This document shows, in pieces, positions 10,292 to 19,232 of a DNA stretch of 64,000 nucleotides. Position 1 is the first letter of the stretch. Every line of letters begins with the position of its first letter. The DNA comes from Lentzea waywayandensis (GTDB lineage Bacteria; Actinomycetota; Actinomycetes; Mycobacteriales; Pseudonocardiaceae), in NCBI RefSeq assembly GCF_900115955.1, contig NZ_FOYL01000018.1, positions 62,001 to 126,000 of the forward strand, given 5' to 3'. Below the pieces are notes generated by a model that saw nothing but the letters and a program-made list of their open reading frames with translations, was not told the origin of the DNA and did no database searches. The translations under genes and the position numbers were made by a program.

Positions 10292-12577
10292 ATGAGCAGC
10301 AAGCCCCCGCAGAACGACGTCGACGAGTCCGCGCTCGAAGTCAGCACCCCCAAGACCTGGGCAGCGGGTATTCCCGGTGTGCTCGTGTCGCTCGACCGCG
10401 CGGTCGAGCAGATGGGTGTCGGGCGCACGGTCAAGACGTTGCGACTGCTCAACCAGCGTGAAGGTTTCGACTGTCCTGGCTGCGCGTGGCCCGAGCCACA
10501 GGGTCACCGCAAGATGGCGGAGTTCTGCGAGAACGGCGCGAAGGCCGTCGCGGAGGAAGCCACCAAACGACGAATCGGGCCCGAGTTCTTCACCGAGCAC
10601 TCCGTCGAGAGCATGCGGACGAAGACCGACTACTGGCTCGGCCAGCAGGGCCGGCTCACCGAACCGATGGTGCTCAAGCCGGGTGCGACGCATTACACAC
10701 CGATCAGCTGGGACTCGGCGTTCACTCTCATCGCCGAAGAGCTGACATCGCTGTCATCGCCGGACGAGGCGATCTTCTACACCTCCGGCCGCACCAGCAA
10801 CGAGGCCGCGTTCCTCTACCAGCTGCTGGTCCGCTCGTTCGGCACCAACAACCTGCCGGACTGCTCGAACATGTGCCACGAGTCGTCCGGCTCGGCGCTG
10901 AACGAGACGATCGGCATCGGCAAGGGCTCGGTGTCGATCAAGGACTTCGACCTCGCCGACCTCATCGTCGTCATCGGCCAGAACCCCGGCACGAACCACC
11001 CGCGCATGCTCAGCGCGCTGGAGGACGCGAAGAAGAACGGCGCGAAGATCATCGCCGTGAACCCGCTGCCGGAAGCGGGCCTGATGCGGTTCAAGAACCC
11101 GCAGAACGTCGCGGGCGTCGTCGGCCGCGGCACCGCGCTGTGCGACGAGTTCGTGCAGATCAGGGTCGGCGGTGACCAGGCGCTGTTCCAGGCGATCGGT
11201 CACCTGCTGCTGCAGTGGGACAAGCTCGACAAGACGTTCATCGAGACGAAGACGCACGGCTTCGAGGCGTACGCGGAGAGCCTGCGCGAGCTCGACTGGG
11301 ACGGCGTGCTGGCCGCGACCGGCCTGACCCGCGAGCAGATCACGCGCGTGGCCGGGATGTTCGTCGACTCGAAGCGCACGATCGCCTGCTGGGCAATGGG
11401 TCTGACGCAGCACAAGCACAGCGTGCCGACGATCCGCGAGGTCACGAACGTCATGTTCCTGCGCGGCATGATCGGCAAGCCGGGCGCGGGCCTGTGCCCG
11501 GTGCGCGGTCACTCGAACGTGCAGGGCGACCGCACGATGGGCATCTACGAGAAGATGCCGGAGAAGTTCCTGCTGGCGCTGGAGAACGAGTTCAGCATCT
11601 CCGTGCCGCGCAAGCACGGTTTCGACACCGTCGACGCCATCAACGCGATGCGCCACGGCCGCGGCAAGGTGTTCATCGCGATGGGCGGCAACTTCGTCAG
11701 TGCCACCCCGGACACCCCGGTGACCGAGAAGGCGCTGGAGCAGTGCTCTCTGACGGTGCACGTCTCCACGAAGCTCAACCGCTCGCACGTGATCCACGGC
11801 CGCACCGCGCTGATCCTGCCCGCACTGGGCCGCACCGAGAGCGACGTCCAGCACTCGGGCGAGCAGTTCGTGACGGTCGAGGACTCGATGTCGGTCGTGC
11901 ACCGCTCGCGGGGGCGTTTGAAGCCCGCGTCGGACCAGCTGCTGTCCGAGATCTCGATCGTCTGCCGGCTCGCGCGCAAGACGCTCGGCGCCTCGCACCC
12001 CGTGGCGTGGGAGGAGTTCGAGAAGGACTACGACGTCGTTCGCGAGCACATCTCCCGTGTGGTGCCGGGCTGCACCGACTACAACACGCGCGTGCGTCAG
12101 CCCGACGGTTTCGTGCTGCCGCACCCGCCGCGCGACTCGCAGGAGTTCGCGACGGCGACCGGCAAGGCGAACTTCACGGCGAACGAGATGACGGTCATCG
12201 AGGTGCCGGAGGGCAGGCTGCTGATGCAGACCCTGCGCAGCCACGACCAGTACAACACCACGATCTACGGCCTGGACGACCGCTATCGCGGCGTGAAGGA
12301 CGGCCGTCGCGTGGTGTTCGTGAACCCCGACGACGTCAAGGCGCTGGGGTTCTCCGACGGGCAGATGGTGAACATCATCTCGGAGTGGAAGGACGACCCG
12401 ACGGGCGTCGTCGAACGCCGCGCCGAGTCGTTCCGGATCGTCTCCTACTCGACCGCGCGTGGGTGCGTGGCCACGTACTTCCCTGAGGCGAACCCGTTGG
12501 TGCCGCTGGACTCCAAGGCGGACATCTCGGGAACGCCGACCTCCAAGTCGGTGATCGTGCGACTGGAGGCTATTTAG
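10292..12577 (+). CDS. YdeP-family molybdopterin oxidoreductase (formate dehydrogenase-like)
   Basis: A 761-residue cytoplasmic enzyme of the FdhF/YdeP family, which binds a bis-molybdopterin guanine dinucleotide cofactor. The N-terminus carries FDCPGCAWPEPQGHR, characteristic of this subgroup. Later segments include SGRTSNEAAFLYQLLVRSFG, NLPDCSNMCHESSG and GVVGRGTALCDEF, and the C-terminal cofactor-binding domain follows residue 630. No N-terminal Fe-S ferredoxin domain is obvious and no in-frame TGA suggests selenocysteine. The substrate is unknown; the E. coli relative YdeP is linked to acid resistance. fdhD at 18405, the sulfurtransferase this enzyme class needs, is 6 kb away. A palindrome-like TTGACCG/CGTTCAA pair upstream (about 10188) may be regulatory. 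Confidence 0.9.
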   Translation: MSSKPPQNDVDESALEVSTPKTWAAGIPGVLVSLDRAVEQMGVGRTVKTLRLLNQREGFDCPGCAWPEPQGHRKMAEFCENGAKAVAEEATKRRIGPEFFTEHSVESMRTKTDYWLGQQGRLTEPMVLKPGATHYTPISWDSAFTLIAEELTSLSSPDEAIFYTSGRTSNEAAFLYQLLVRSFGTNNLPDCSNMCHESSGSALNETIGIGKGSVSIKDFDLADLIVVIGQNPGTNHPRMLSALEDAKKNGAKIIAVNPLPEAGLMRFKNPQNVAGVVGRGTALCDEFVQIRVGGDQALFQAIGHLLLQWDKLDKTFIETKTHGFEAYAESLRELDWDGVLAATGLTREQITRVAGMFVDSKRTIACWAMGLTQHKHSVPTIREVTNVMFLRGMIGKPGAGLCPVRGHSNVQGDRTMGIYEKMPEKFLLALENEFSISVPRKHGFDTVDAINAMRHGRGKVFIAMGGNFVSATPDTPVTEKALEQCSLTVHVSTKLNRSHVIHGRTALILPALGRTESDVQHSGEQFVTVEDSMSVVHRSRGRLKPASDQLLSEISIVCRLARKTLGASHPVAWEEFEKDYDVVREHISRVVPGCTDYNTRVRQPDGFVLPHPPRDSQEFATATGKANFTANEMTVIEVPEGRLLMQTLRSHDQYNTTIYGLDDRYRGVKDGRRVVFVNPDDVKALGFSDGQMVNIISEWKDDPTGVVERRAESFRIVSYSTARGCVATYFPEANPLVPLDSKADISGTPTSKSVIVRLEAI

Positions 12578-12587
12578 CGATCACCAT

Positions 12588-12626
12588 GAGTGGTTTTGGT
12601 CCCCCGAAGGGCGACCGAAACCACTC
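12588..12626. terminator. bidirectional intrinsic terminator between convergent genes
   Basis: A 14-bp stem (12588-12601 with 12613-12626, one G-T wobble) encloses an 11-base loop. It lies 10 bases after the molybdoenzyme stop and 16 before the GH28 stop on the other strand. No long U-tract follows, as is common in actinobacteria. Confidence 0.7.
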
Positions 12627-12642
12627 ACGGTGGCACTTTCCT

Positions 12643-14832
12643 CTACTCGACAAGCACCGTGTAGTTGCTGGCACCGCCGTTGGGTCCCAGTTGGACCTCC
12701 CCCGCCCGGAAGCCCTTGGCGTACAGGCGGAAGGTCTTCGGGGACCCTTCGGTGTTGACCAGCTGCAGGCCGCTGTCGAGCCACAGCGCGTCCATCCACG
12801 GACGTTTGCCGAGCCGCGTGTCGACCGCGACGTAGACCAGCGCGTCGCGGTTGATCGTGAAGCGCGCCAACGGGTTCTGCGTCGCCGACTTCGAGTCGTT
12901 GGCCGTGCGGATCCACTTCGCTCCCGCCACCTCCTCCGGCACCGCGCTGAACGTGAAGTCGCGGTCGCCGTACTGCGCGACACCTGTGCGCAGGCCGGTC
13001 TGCAGCGACCAGTCGCCGGCGTTCCCGGTGTCCGCCACGGTCAGCCCGCTCAGTTCCAGTTCCGCGGGCTGGTCGCCGACGGTCAGGATCGCGACGGCCG
13101 ACCGCGTGATCTGCCCGGCCGTGCCGATCACGTTGATGTTCGTCGAGCCGTGCGGCGTGTCCGGCAGCGTCGCCACGGTCATCGTGGACGTCTGGCCAGG
13201 GACGATCGTGGCCGGGTTGAACTGCACCACGGTCCCGGCGGGCACGTTGTCGGCGTCGAGGCTGATCGGGCCCGGCGAACCGGTCGAGGCCGCGCTGACG
13301 GTGAACGACGCCGTCTCCCCCGGCTTGACCACGCGTGACGCGGGGTCGACCGCGAGGCTGAAGTCGTTGCTCACCCCGCACTTCTCGGTCGAGCCGGTGT
13401 TCTGCACGCGTGGCGAACCCGAGTTGCGGACGCAGAAACCGTTGGTGTTGCGGAAGAGGAAGTCCGTCGGGCTGCTGGTGCCGCGTTCCCAGCCGAAGGT
13501 GTCGAACGTGAGATCGGTGGAGTTGTCGGCGATCACCGCGGGCCGGCCGTCGTTGTTCGTGAACGACACCGCGCTGTTGAGGAACTTGATGCGGTCGGCG
13601 TAACGGATGTACCAACCGTACGCGGGCCGGGTGCCGATGCTGTTCGGGTTGTAGTTGGTGCGGTCGTTGCTCGGCGGGTTCGTCGACATGGGGCCGTTGC
13701 CGCCCGGCACGTTGATCTTCACGTTGTTGAACGTCACGTCGGTGACGTGGCCGTCGACGTCACCCATGATCGTGGGGCTGAACGACGGCGAGGCGCCGTT
13801 GATCGTGATGTTGTCGTAGGTGATGTTCTTGATGGTGCCGACGCCCGGACTGTTGCCGCAGCGTTTGCGGGCGCCGACCTTGAGCATGATCGGCGACCGC
13901 ACGCCGCTGACGGTGATGTCCTTGTAGTGCACGTCGGAGATGACCGAGCCGTCCATCGAGACGAGCCCGAGCCCTGACTTGTTGGAGCCCTGGATCTGGA
14001 TGCGCTGGAAGTCGTAGCCGGTGAAGTCACCGCACGTCTCCGAGCCGAACATCAACGCGTTGCAGCACCCCGCGCTGAGCTTGGTGTCGTAGACCTTCAC
14101 GTTGCCGTTGCTCAGCTTCTGGCCGAGCGCGTAGTCGCTCTTGAACGCCAGCGCGTCGTCGTTGCCCGCGAAGTTGCCGTTGGTGATCGTCACGTTGGTG
14201 GTGCTGATGACGTTCCAGCCGTCGCGGTCGCTCGCGGTGTCGATCGTGAGCCGGTCGGACACCACGTTCCTGCACCCGTTGATCAGCATCGCGAAGTGCC
14301 CGCCGCGGCGGAGCTTGATGCCGCTGACCGTGAGGTTCTCGCAGCGCGTCAACGAGATGATCTTGTCGGCCTGCCCGCTGTCCGGGTTGCCGGTGATCAG
14401 CGCGCCACCGCCGTCGATCGTCCCGGAGCCGACGAAGCCGATGTTGGTCAGCCGGTCGCCCCAGATCATGGCGTTGTGGAAGTGGCTGTGCCCGTAGTCC
14501 TGGTACTTGTCGTTGGGGTTGGGCTCGGGCTTGTCGTACCCGCTGCCGCTCGCGCCCATGATCGTGGCGCCGGAGTCGAGCTGGAGCGTCACGTTGCTCT
14601 TCATGTGGATCGAGTTGGGCGAGCGGTACGTGCCGGACGGGAACCGCACGGTCCCGCCACCCGCCGCGTTCGCCGCGGTGATCGCCCTGTCGATGGCCGC
14701 CGTGTCGTTCGCGCTGCCGTTGCCGGCGGCCCCGTAGTCCTTGACGTTGAAGTCCGCCGCCTGAGCGGGTTCCGCCAGCATCGTGATGCCGAGCAGTGCC
14801 GCGGTCACCGCCACGCCGAGTCTGCGTAACAC
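12643..14832 (-). CDS. secreted GH28-like glycoside hydrolase with Ig-like and C-terminal beta domains
   Basis: A 729-residue secreted enzyme. The signal peptide is residues 1-25 (cleavage after AQA). Residues about 27-435 form a right-handed parallel beta-helix of pectin-lyase fold, starting with the usual FNVKDYGAAGNGSANDT. Acidic clusters fit GH28 catalytic positions: D202/D204 in SDRDGWN and D225/D226 in GNDDALAFKS. The usual GHG and RIK motifs are replaced by SGCCNALMFGSE and SGLGLVSMDG, so it is not a canonical polygalacturonase. Residues about 440-540 are an Ig-like domain, and about 545-729 a further beta-rich module that may bind polysaccharide. The likely substrate is a plant or related acidic polysaccharide. 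No partner importer is adjacent. Confidence 0.85.
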   Translation of the reverse strand: MLRRLGVAVTAALLGITMLAEPAQAADFNVKDYGAAGNGSANDTAAIDRAITAANAAGGGTVRFPSGTYRSPNSIHMKSNVTLQLDSGATIMGASGSGYDKPEPNPNDKYQDYGHSHFHNAMIWGDRLTNIGFVGSGTIDGGGALITGNPDSGQADKIISLTRCENLTVSGIKLRRGGHFAMLINGCRNVVSDRLTIDTASDRDGWNVISTTNVTITNGNFAGNDDALAFKSDYALGQKLSNGNVKVYDTKLSAGCCNALMFGSETCGDFTGYDFQRIQIQGSNKSGLGLVSMDGSVISDVHYKDITVSGVRSPIMLKVGARKRCGNSPGVGTIKNITYDNITINGASPSFSPTIMGDVDGHVTDVTFNNVKINVPGGNGPMSTNPPSNDRTNYNPNSIGTRPAYGWYIRYADRIKFLNSAVSFTNNDGRPAVIADNSTDLTFDTFGWERGTSSPTDFLFRNTNGFCVRNSGSPRVQNTGSTEKCGVSNDFSLAVDPASRVVKPGETASFTVSAASTGSPGPISLDADNVPAGTVVQFNPATIVPGQTSTMTVATLPDTPHGSTNINVIGTAGQITRSAVAILTVGDQPAELELSGLTVADTGNAGDWSLQTGLRTGVAQYGDRDFTFSAVPEEVAGAKWIRTANDSKSATQNPLARFTINRDALVYVAVDTRLGKRPWMDALWLDSGLQLVNTEGSPKTFRLYAKGFRAGEVQLGPNGGASNYTVLVE

Positions 14833-14890
14833 GGATGTCCTCCCCGTTGTAACGTCGTGAAAACGTTTACGGCGGCGGGGAGCTCACACG

Positions 14891-15079
14891 CTACGCCGGT
14901 CGAACGCGGCCGAACAGCCTCCAGCGGCGACGACCCGTCGCGAGTAAGCCTCCGCCGACCCGTTTCTCGGGCTGCGCGGCCTCCTCAGGTGCGCGAACGA
15001 GCCTGCGCGCGGCCGCGTCGGCCTCGAAGTCGGCCTGGCGCTGCTTCGCAATAGCAAACGCATCGTGGTGCGAGAACAT
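14891..15079 (-). CDS. small charged protein of unknown function
   Basis: A 62-residue protein (MFSHHDAFAIAKQRQADFEA at the start) with an N-terminal charged helix and a basic C-terminus. A strong ribosome-binding site, GAGGGGAA, lies seven bases before the ATG. The gene begins 25 bp after the stop of the ArsR-type regulator, so it is probably co-transcribed with it. No recognised domain. Confidence 0.65.
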   Translation of the reverse strand: MFSHHDAFAIAKQRQADFEADAAARRLVRAPEEAAQPEKRVGGGLLATGRRRWRLFGRVRPA

Positions 15080-15104
15080 GACGATTCCCCTCAGTTCGTT
15101 GGTA

Positions 15105-15662
15105 TTACTCGGGTGCGACCGTGGAGCTCAGGAAGAACCTGACCGCCCTGGACCCGTCCGGCCGCAACGTGGCGTCCAGCCGGCGCTCGTCGTACTTGTC
15201 CAGAAGCGCCTGCAACTCCGCCAGATACTCGACCGCTTCCTCGGCGGTGAGGAACTTGACGGTGCCCTCGGTGCCGACAGCCGGGCGCCACTCCTCCGGC
15301 AGGTGCTCACGCAGCCGCAGACGGTCCCGGATGCGCTCGAACTCCTGGTCCAGGTAGGCCATCGCGGCCGCCTCCGCCGCCATCGCCGCCTCACCTTCGA
15401 GGCCGTCCGACGAGATCGACTGACGCTTCGGAACGATCTTCCAGGGCTTCTGCCGGCCCGGTCCTTCCACCTCTTCGACGAAGCCGTACTTGGCCAGCAT
15501 GTTCAGGTGATACGAGCAGCTCGCGACGCTTTCACCGAGCGTCTCCGAGCACTGGGTGGCGGTGCGCGGCCCCTCTTCGATGAGCAACTGAAGCAGCTTC
15601 CACCGGAACGGGTGCGAGAGCGCCCGCAGCGCCTTGGGGTCAGTGATCGGACTGCTCGTCAT
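15105..15662 (-). CDS. ArsR-type winged-helix transcriptional regulator
   Basis: A 185-residue regulator. Residues about 8-75 form a winged helix-turn-helix with the ArsR-like signature ALRALSHPFRWKLLQLLIEE and the recognition segment SVASCSYHLNMLAKYGFVEE. The C-terminal half is a helical dimerisation or sensing region without Cys metal sites, so it is not a classic metal sensor. The ATG at 15662 sits six bases after a TACCGT -10 element, suggesting a leaderless message, and an inverted repeat covers the -35 region, suggesting autoregulation. The divergent DUF2238 gene is the probable shared target. Confidence 0.85.
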   Translation of the reverse strand: MTSSPITDPKALRALSHPFRWKLLQLLIEEGPRTATQCSETLGESVASCSYHLNMLAKYGFVEEVEGPGRQKPWKIVPKRQSISSDGLEGEAAMAAEAAAMAYLDQEFERIRDRLRLREHLPEEWRPAVGTEGTVKFLTAEEAVEYLAELQALLDKYDERRLDATLRPDGSRAVRFFLSSTVAPE

Positions 15663-15671
15663 GACACCACG

Positions 15672-15728
15672 GTACCCACATCAATAAACCTTTAGCAAGG
15701 TTCCTTGATATATAAATCCTGATATAAA
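15672..15728. promoter_or_regulatory. divergent promoter with an inverted-repeat operator (15687-15702)
   Basis: On the minus strand TTGCTA and TACCGT are 18 bp apart and place transcription start at the regulator's ATG. The perfect inverted repeat AACCTT-TAGC-AAGGTT (15687-15702) overlaps this -35. To its right lies an AT-rich island with two TGATATA direct repeats, unusual in this GC-rich DNA, which probably drives the rightward DUF2238 gene. Confidence 0.6.
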
Positions 15729-15756
15729 ACCGGCCAAGATCCGCCAGGCTGTGCGC

Positions 15757-16395
15757 ATGACACGGGGGAAGTGGTGGCTGCTGGGCGCGTTCGGTGCGTT
15801 GGTGGCGGTGACGTGGATCAACCCGCCGTGGCCCGCCGAGCAGGCGTTGCACAGCTCGTTGACGGCGGTGGCGATCGTGGCGCTGTGGCTGCTGAGACGC
15901 AGGCTGGACACCGCACAGTGGGCGTGGGCGCTGGTGTTCCTGGCGCTGCACACGATCGCGGCGCGGTGGATCTACTCGTTCGTCCCGTACGACGACTGGA
16001 CGAACGCGCTGTTCGGCGTGCGGCTGTCGGAGGCGTTCTCCTCGGACCGCAACCACTTCGACCGGCTCGTGCACTTCGCGTACGGCGTGTGCCTGACCGC
16101 GATCCTGCGACAGAAGTGGGTGCGGTCGCTGGAGATCGTGCTCGCGACGAGCGCACTCTACGAACTGCTGGAGTGGGCGATCGCGATGACGCTCGCGCCC
16201 GACGTCGCCGAGGCCTACAACGGCCAGCAGGGCGACATGTGGGACGCCCACGCCGACATGGCACTGGCCGCGCTGGGCGCGCTCGTCACCAGTCTGGCGA
16301 GTTGCGCGCTACGGCGGTCACGAGCGGCAGCGACTCGATCACCGGCACCCGCAACAACTCCGCCGGAACGTCCGGGTCGCGCACCGGCTCGATGA
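15757..16395 (+). CDS. DUF2238 (YjdF-like) integral membrane protein
   Basis: A 212-residue protein with about six hydrophobic segments. The conserved core FSSDRNHFDRLVHFAYG and the following ELLEWAIA and QGDMWDAHADM motifs are typical of DUF2238/YjdF membrane proteins, whose biochemical role is unknown. GTG 15751 is an alternative start. The last 27 residues are a low-complexity Arg/Pro/Ala tail overlapping the convergent helix-turn-helix gene by 110 bp, so the natural C-terminus may be unusual. Likely controlled by the divergent ArsR-type regulator. Confidence 0.8.
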   Translation: MTRGKWWLLGAFGALVAVTWINPPWPAEQALHSSLTAVAIVALWLLRRRLDTAQWAWALVFLALHTIAARWIYSFVPYDDWTNALFGVRLSEAFSSDRNHFDRLVHFAYGVCLTAILRQKWVRSLEIVLATSALYELLEWAIAMTLAPDVAEAYNGQQGDMWDAHADMALAALGALVTSLASCALRRSRAAATRSPAPATTPPERPGRAPAR

Positions 16396-16777
16396 GCTCG
16401 CGCAGCAGCGCGCCGACGACGTCGTCCGCGGCCTGGTCGACCTCGTGGATGAGGTCGCGCAACTGGTCCGCGGCCTCGTTGAGCACCCGCGGCCGTTGCG
16501 GTTCCTCCAGCATCAACGCCGCGAGCCGCAACACTCGGCGGCAGGTGCGCAGACGAAGGCTCCTGCTCGCGGACTCCCGCGTGCCCGCGAGGCCCAGCCG
16601 GCCACGGGTGCGTTCGATCCACGGCTCGACCGTCTCGCGCCGCCAGATCGGGCCGGACGCGAGTTCCGCGTCCGGCTCAGGAATGCCGTGCGAGCGTCTC
16701 TTGCGCCAGACAGCGACCAGCTGCCGACTGAGCCCCATGGCGTCGGCGATCTCCGCGATCCCGTAGAAGTCCCCCAC
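16286..16777 (-). CDS. helix-turn-helix DNA-binding protein (AlpA/MerR-like N-terminus)
   Basis: A 163-residue protein. Residues about 1-55 read as a short MerR/AlpA-type helix-turn-helix (GIAEIADAMGLSRQLVAVWR, then the IWRRETVEPWIERTRG wing). The rest is helical and probably mediates dimerisation. The GTG at 16777 follows a TACAGT -10-like element by seven bases, so the message may be leaderless. An inverted repeat 20-38 bp upstream is a candidate autoregulatory operator. The 3' end overlaps the DUF2238 gene on the opposite strand. Confidence 0.7.
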   Translation of the reverse strand: MGDFYGIAEIADAMGLSRQLVAVWRKRRSHGIPEPDAELASGPIWRRETVEPWIERTRGRLGLAGTRESASRSLRLRTCRRVLRLAALMLEEPQRPRVLNEAADQLRDLIHEVDQAADDVVGALLRELIEPVRDPDVPAELLRVPVIESLPLVTAVARNSPDW

Positions 16778-16796
16778 GCCGCCAACTGTAACCAGA

Positions 16797-16815
16797 GATG
16801 ACGCGGAGTGTCATC
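16797..16815. promoter_or_regulatory. candidate operator upstream of the helix-turn-helix gene
   Basis: Perfect 6-bp arms GATGAC and GTCATC are separated by seven bases. The site is in the 47-bp gap between the regulator start (16777) and the stop of the FAD oxidoreductase gene (16825). Confidence 0.4.
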
Positions 16816-16824
16816 AAAAATGTC

Positions 16825-18339
16825 TCAAATGCGTTCGAGAACCGCTCTCGCCGCGTTGTGGCCGCCGATGCCGCTCACGCCGCCGCCGCGCCGGGAGCCC
16901 GCACCGCAGACGAAGACGTTGTCCACGTCGGTCTCCACGCCCCACTTGCCGACCTGCTCGTCGCTCTCGGCGAACGGCCAGTCGAGCTCCCCGTGGAAGA
17001 TGTTGCCACCCGGCAGTCCGAGCTCCTCCTCCAGGTCCAGCGGAGTGCGGGCCTCGATGCACGGGTTGCCCTGGGCGTCGAGCGCCAGGCAGTCCTGGAT
17101 CGGCTCCACGAGGTGCGCGTTGAGCTGGTCGAGGTAGCGCTTCACCAGCTCGTCGCGCAGTTCGGCGTTGCGGCCCTCGAACAGCGACGCCGGCAGGTGC
17201 AGGCCGAACAACGTCAACGTCTCGTGGCCCTGCAACGACGGCCCGAGGATCGACGGATCGGTCAGCGAGTGGCAGTACATCTCGCCCGGCAGCACCGACG
17301 GCACCTGACCGGCGATGCTCTCCAGGTAGGCGGTCTCCAGCTGGTCGTAGGACTCGTCGAGGTGGAACGTGCCCGCGAACGCCAGCCGCGCGTCGACGCC
17401 GGACTTCAGCTCGGGCAGCCTGCGCAGCAACATGTTGATCTTCAACTGACAGCCCGGCGCGTCGTGGACTTCGAGACCCCGCAACCGTCCCAGCACCGAA
17501 GGCGCCACGTTGGACAGCACGAACCGGGCTTCGACCGTCGTGTCGCCGTACGTCACCGAGGCTGTCCTGCCGTCCGACTCGACTGAGGTGACCTCGGCGC
17601 CGGTGATGATCTGTGCGCCGGCTTCGCGCGCGACCCGTTCCAGCTCGGCGGTGACCCCGCCCATGCCGCCGACCGGGACCTTCCACTCACCGGTGCCGTT
17701 GCCGATCACGTGGTAGAGGAAGCACTTGTTGGCGCGCAACGAATGCAGCGACGAGTGCGTGCCGATCAACGCGTCCGTGGCGACGACCCCGCGCACCAGG
17801 TTGTTGTCGAACAGCTCCTGCAGCGTCGCACCGATCGGCCGTTCGAAGACCTGCTCCCACAACCGGCCGCGCACCACCTTGTCGACGTGCACGCGCAGAT
17901 GTTCCCGTGACACCAACGGTTCCAAAAGAGTCGGCGCCAACGCCTCCGCCATCAGCTCCAGGTCGGCGTACCAGCGCTGCCACCGCTCCCAGTCCTCCAG
18001 CGACCCGCAGACGGCCTCGAACGACGCCACCGTCGCCGCGCCGGGCGAGCGTTCGACCAGCAGCCCCGACTTGCCGTTGGGCGTGTACGAGGAGGCCGAA
18101 CGAGACTTCAAAGCCAGCTTCAGCCCCAGATCCGACACGATCCGATCGGGCAGCAGCGACACGAGGTACGAGAAGCGCGAGAGCCGGGCGTCGACGCCCT
18201 CCCACGGTGAGGCGCTCACCGCCGCCCCGCCGACGTGCGGCAGCTTCTCCAGCACCCTGACCGACTTCCCCGCCCGTGCGAGGTACGCGGCAGCCACCAG
18301 CCCGTTGTGGCCGCCCCCCACGATCACGACGTCGTCCAT
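16825..18339 (-). CDS. FAD-dependent oxidoreductase, phytoene desaturase/PYROXD2-like
   Basis: A 504-residue flavoprotein. The N-terminal Rossmann motif VVIVGGGHNGLVAAAYLARA binds the FAD ADP moiety, with the acidic residue in VRVLEKLPHVGGAA capping the ribose. The C-terminal FAD segment is NVFVCGAGSRRGGGVSGIGG. Overall layout matches the NAD(P)/FAD-dependent oxidoreductases related to carotenoid desaturases and human PYROXD2. No carotenoid genes are nearby, so a desaturase role is not supported. The ATG at 18339 follows GGGAGGG; the open frame extends upstream without family similarity. The substrate is unknown. Confidence 0.85.
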   Translation of the reverse strand: MDDVVIVGGGHNGLVAAAYLARAGKSVRVLEKLPHVGGAAVSASPWEGVDARLSRFSYLVSLLPDRIVSDLGLKLALKSRSASSYTPNGKSGLLVERSPGAATVASFEAVCGSLEDWERWQRWYADLELMAEALAPTLLEPLVSREHLRVHVDKVVRGRLWEQVFERPIGATLQELFDNNLVRGVVATDALIGTHSSLHSLRANKCFLYHVIGNGTGEWKVPVGGMGGVTAELERVAREAGAQIITGAEVTSVESDGRTASVTYGDTTVEARFVLSNVAPSVLGRLRGLEVHDAPGCQLKINMLLRRLPELKSGVDARLAFAGTFHLDESYDQLETAYLESIAGQVPSVLPGEMYCHSLTDPSILGPSLQGHETLTLFGLHLPASLFEGRNAELRDELVKRYLDQLNAHLVEPIQDCLALDAQGNPCIEARTPLDLEEELGLPGGNIFHGELDWPFAESDEQVGKWGVETDVDNVFVCGAGSRRGGGVSGIGGHNAARAVLERI

Positions 18340-18404
18340 GCCCCGGAATCCCTCCCACGTAGCCTGGTCGGTGGGGAACATAGCGGTCCGAAGGAGATGT
18401 GCAC

Positions 18405-19232
18405 ATGGGCCGAGTGACGGTGCGCCGAGCGGTCGAACGCGTGTCGCCGAGCGGTCGGCGCCGCAGAGTCGACTCGCTCGCCGCCGAGGAGCCCTTGGAG
18501 CTGCGCGTCAACGGGAAGGCGTTGGCGGTCACGATGCGCACTCCCGGCCACGACGTCGAGCTGGCGCACGGCTTCCTGCTCAGCGAGGGTGTCATCGGGG
18601 CGTCGGAGGACATCTCGATCGCGCGGTTCTGCGAGGGCACCGGGCCGGACGGGATGAACACCTACAACGTGCTGGACATCGCGCTGGCCGAGGGCGTGCC
18701 GCCGCCGGACACCGGGGTGGAGCGGAACTTCTACACCACGTCGTCGTGCGGGGTGTGCGGCAAGGGCGCGCTGGACGCGGTGAAGCTCAAGACCCGCTAC
18801 TCCCCCGCCCTGGACGAGGTGAAGGTCACGCCCGAGGCGCTGACGGGCTTCCCGGACGCGTTGCGGGAACGGCAGAAGGTCTTCGAGAGCACCGGCGGGC
18901 TGCACGCGGCCGGGCTGTTCGTCGACGGTGAGCTGCTGGTGGTCCGCGAGGACGTGGGCCGGCACAACGCCGTCGACAAGGTGCTGGGCTGGGCGGTGCT
19001 GCAGAACCTCGTGCCGTTGCGCGGCGCGGTGCTGATGGTGTCCGGGCGGGCGTCGTTCGAGCTGGTGCAGAAGGCCGCGATGTCCGGGATTCCGGTGCTC
19101 GCGGCGGTGTCGGCGCCGTCGTCGCTGGCGGTCGAACTGGCCGAGGAGCAGGGCATGACGCTCGTCGGCTTCCTGCGCGGCGACTCGATGAACATCTACA
19201 CCGGTGGGGAGCGCGTGGTTGAGACCGCTTGA
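18405..19232 (+). CDS. fdhD: formate dehydrogenase accessory sulfurtransferase FdhD
   Basis: A 275-residue protein that transfers sulfur to the molybdenum cofactor of formate dehydrogenase-type enzymes. The loop with the two conserved cysteines is SSCGVCGKG (C115 and C118). The cofactor-pocket motifs [15 protein letters not shown] and [13 protein letters not shown] are intact. An AAGGAG ribosome-binding site lies eight bases before the ATG. It overlaps the downstream CaiB-type gene by 14 bp and probably matures the YdeP-type enzyme encoded at 10292-12577. Confidence 0.95.
   Translation: MGRVTVRRAVERVSPSGRRRRVDSLAAEEPLELRVNGKALAVTMRTPGHDVELAHGFLLSEGVIGASEDISIARFCEGTGPDGMNTYNVLDIALAEGVPPPDTGVERNFYTTSSCGVCGKGALDAVKLKTRYSPALDEVKVTPEALTGFPDALRERQKVFESTGGLHAAGLFVDGELLVVREDVGRHNAVDKVLGWAVLQNLVPLRGAVLMVSGRASFELVQKAAMSGIPVLAAVSAPSSLAVELAEEQGMTLVGFLRGDSMNIYTGGERVVETA

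Noticed and set aside
10292-12577. Selenocysteine in the YdeP-type enzyme
   Set aside because: The frame is uninterrupted with no internal TGA, and its CPGC motif is plain Cys.
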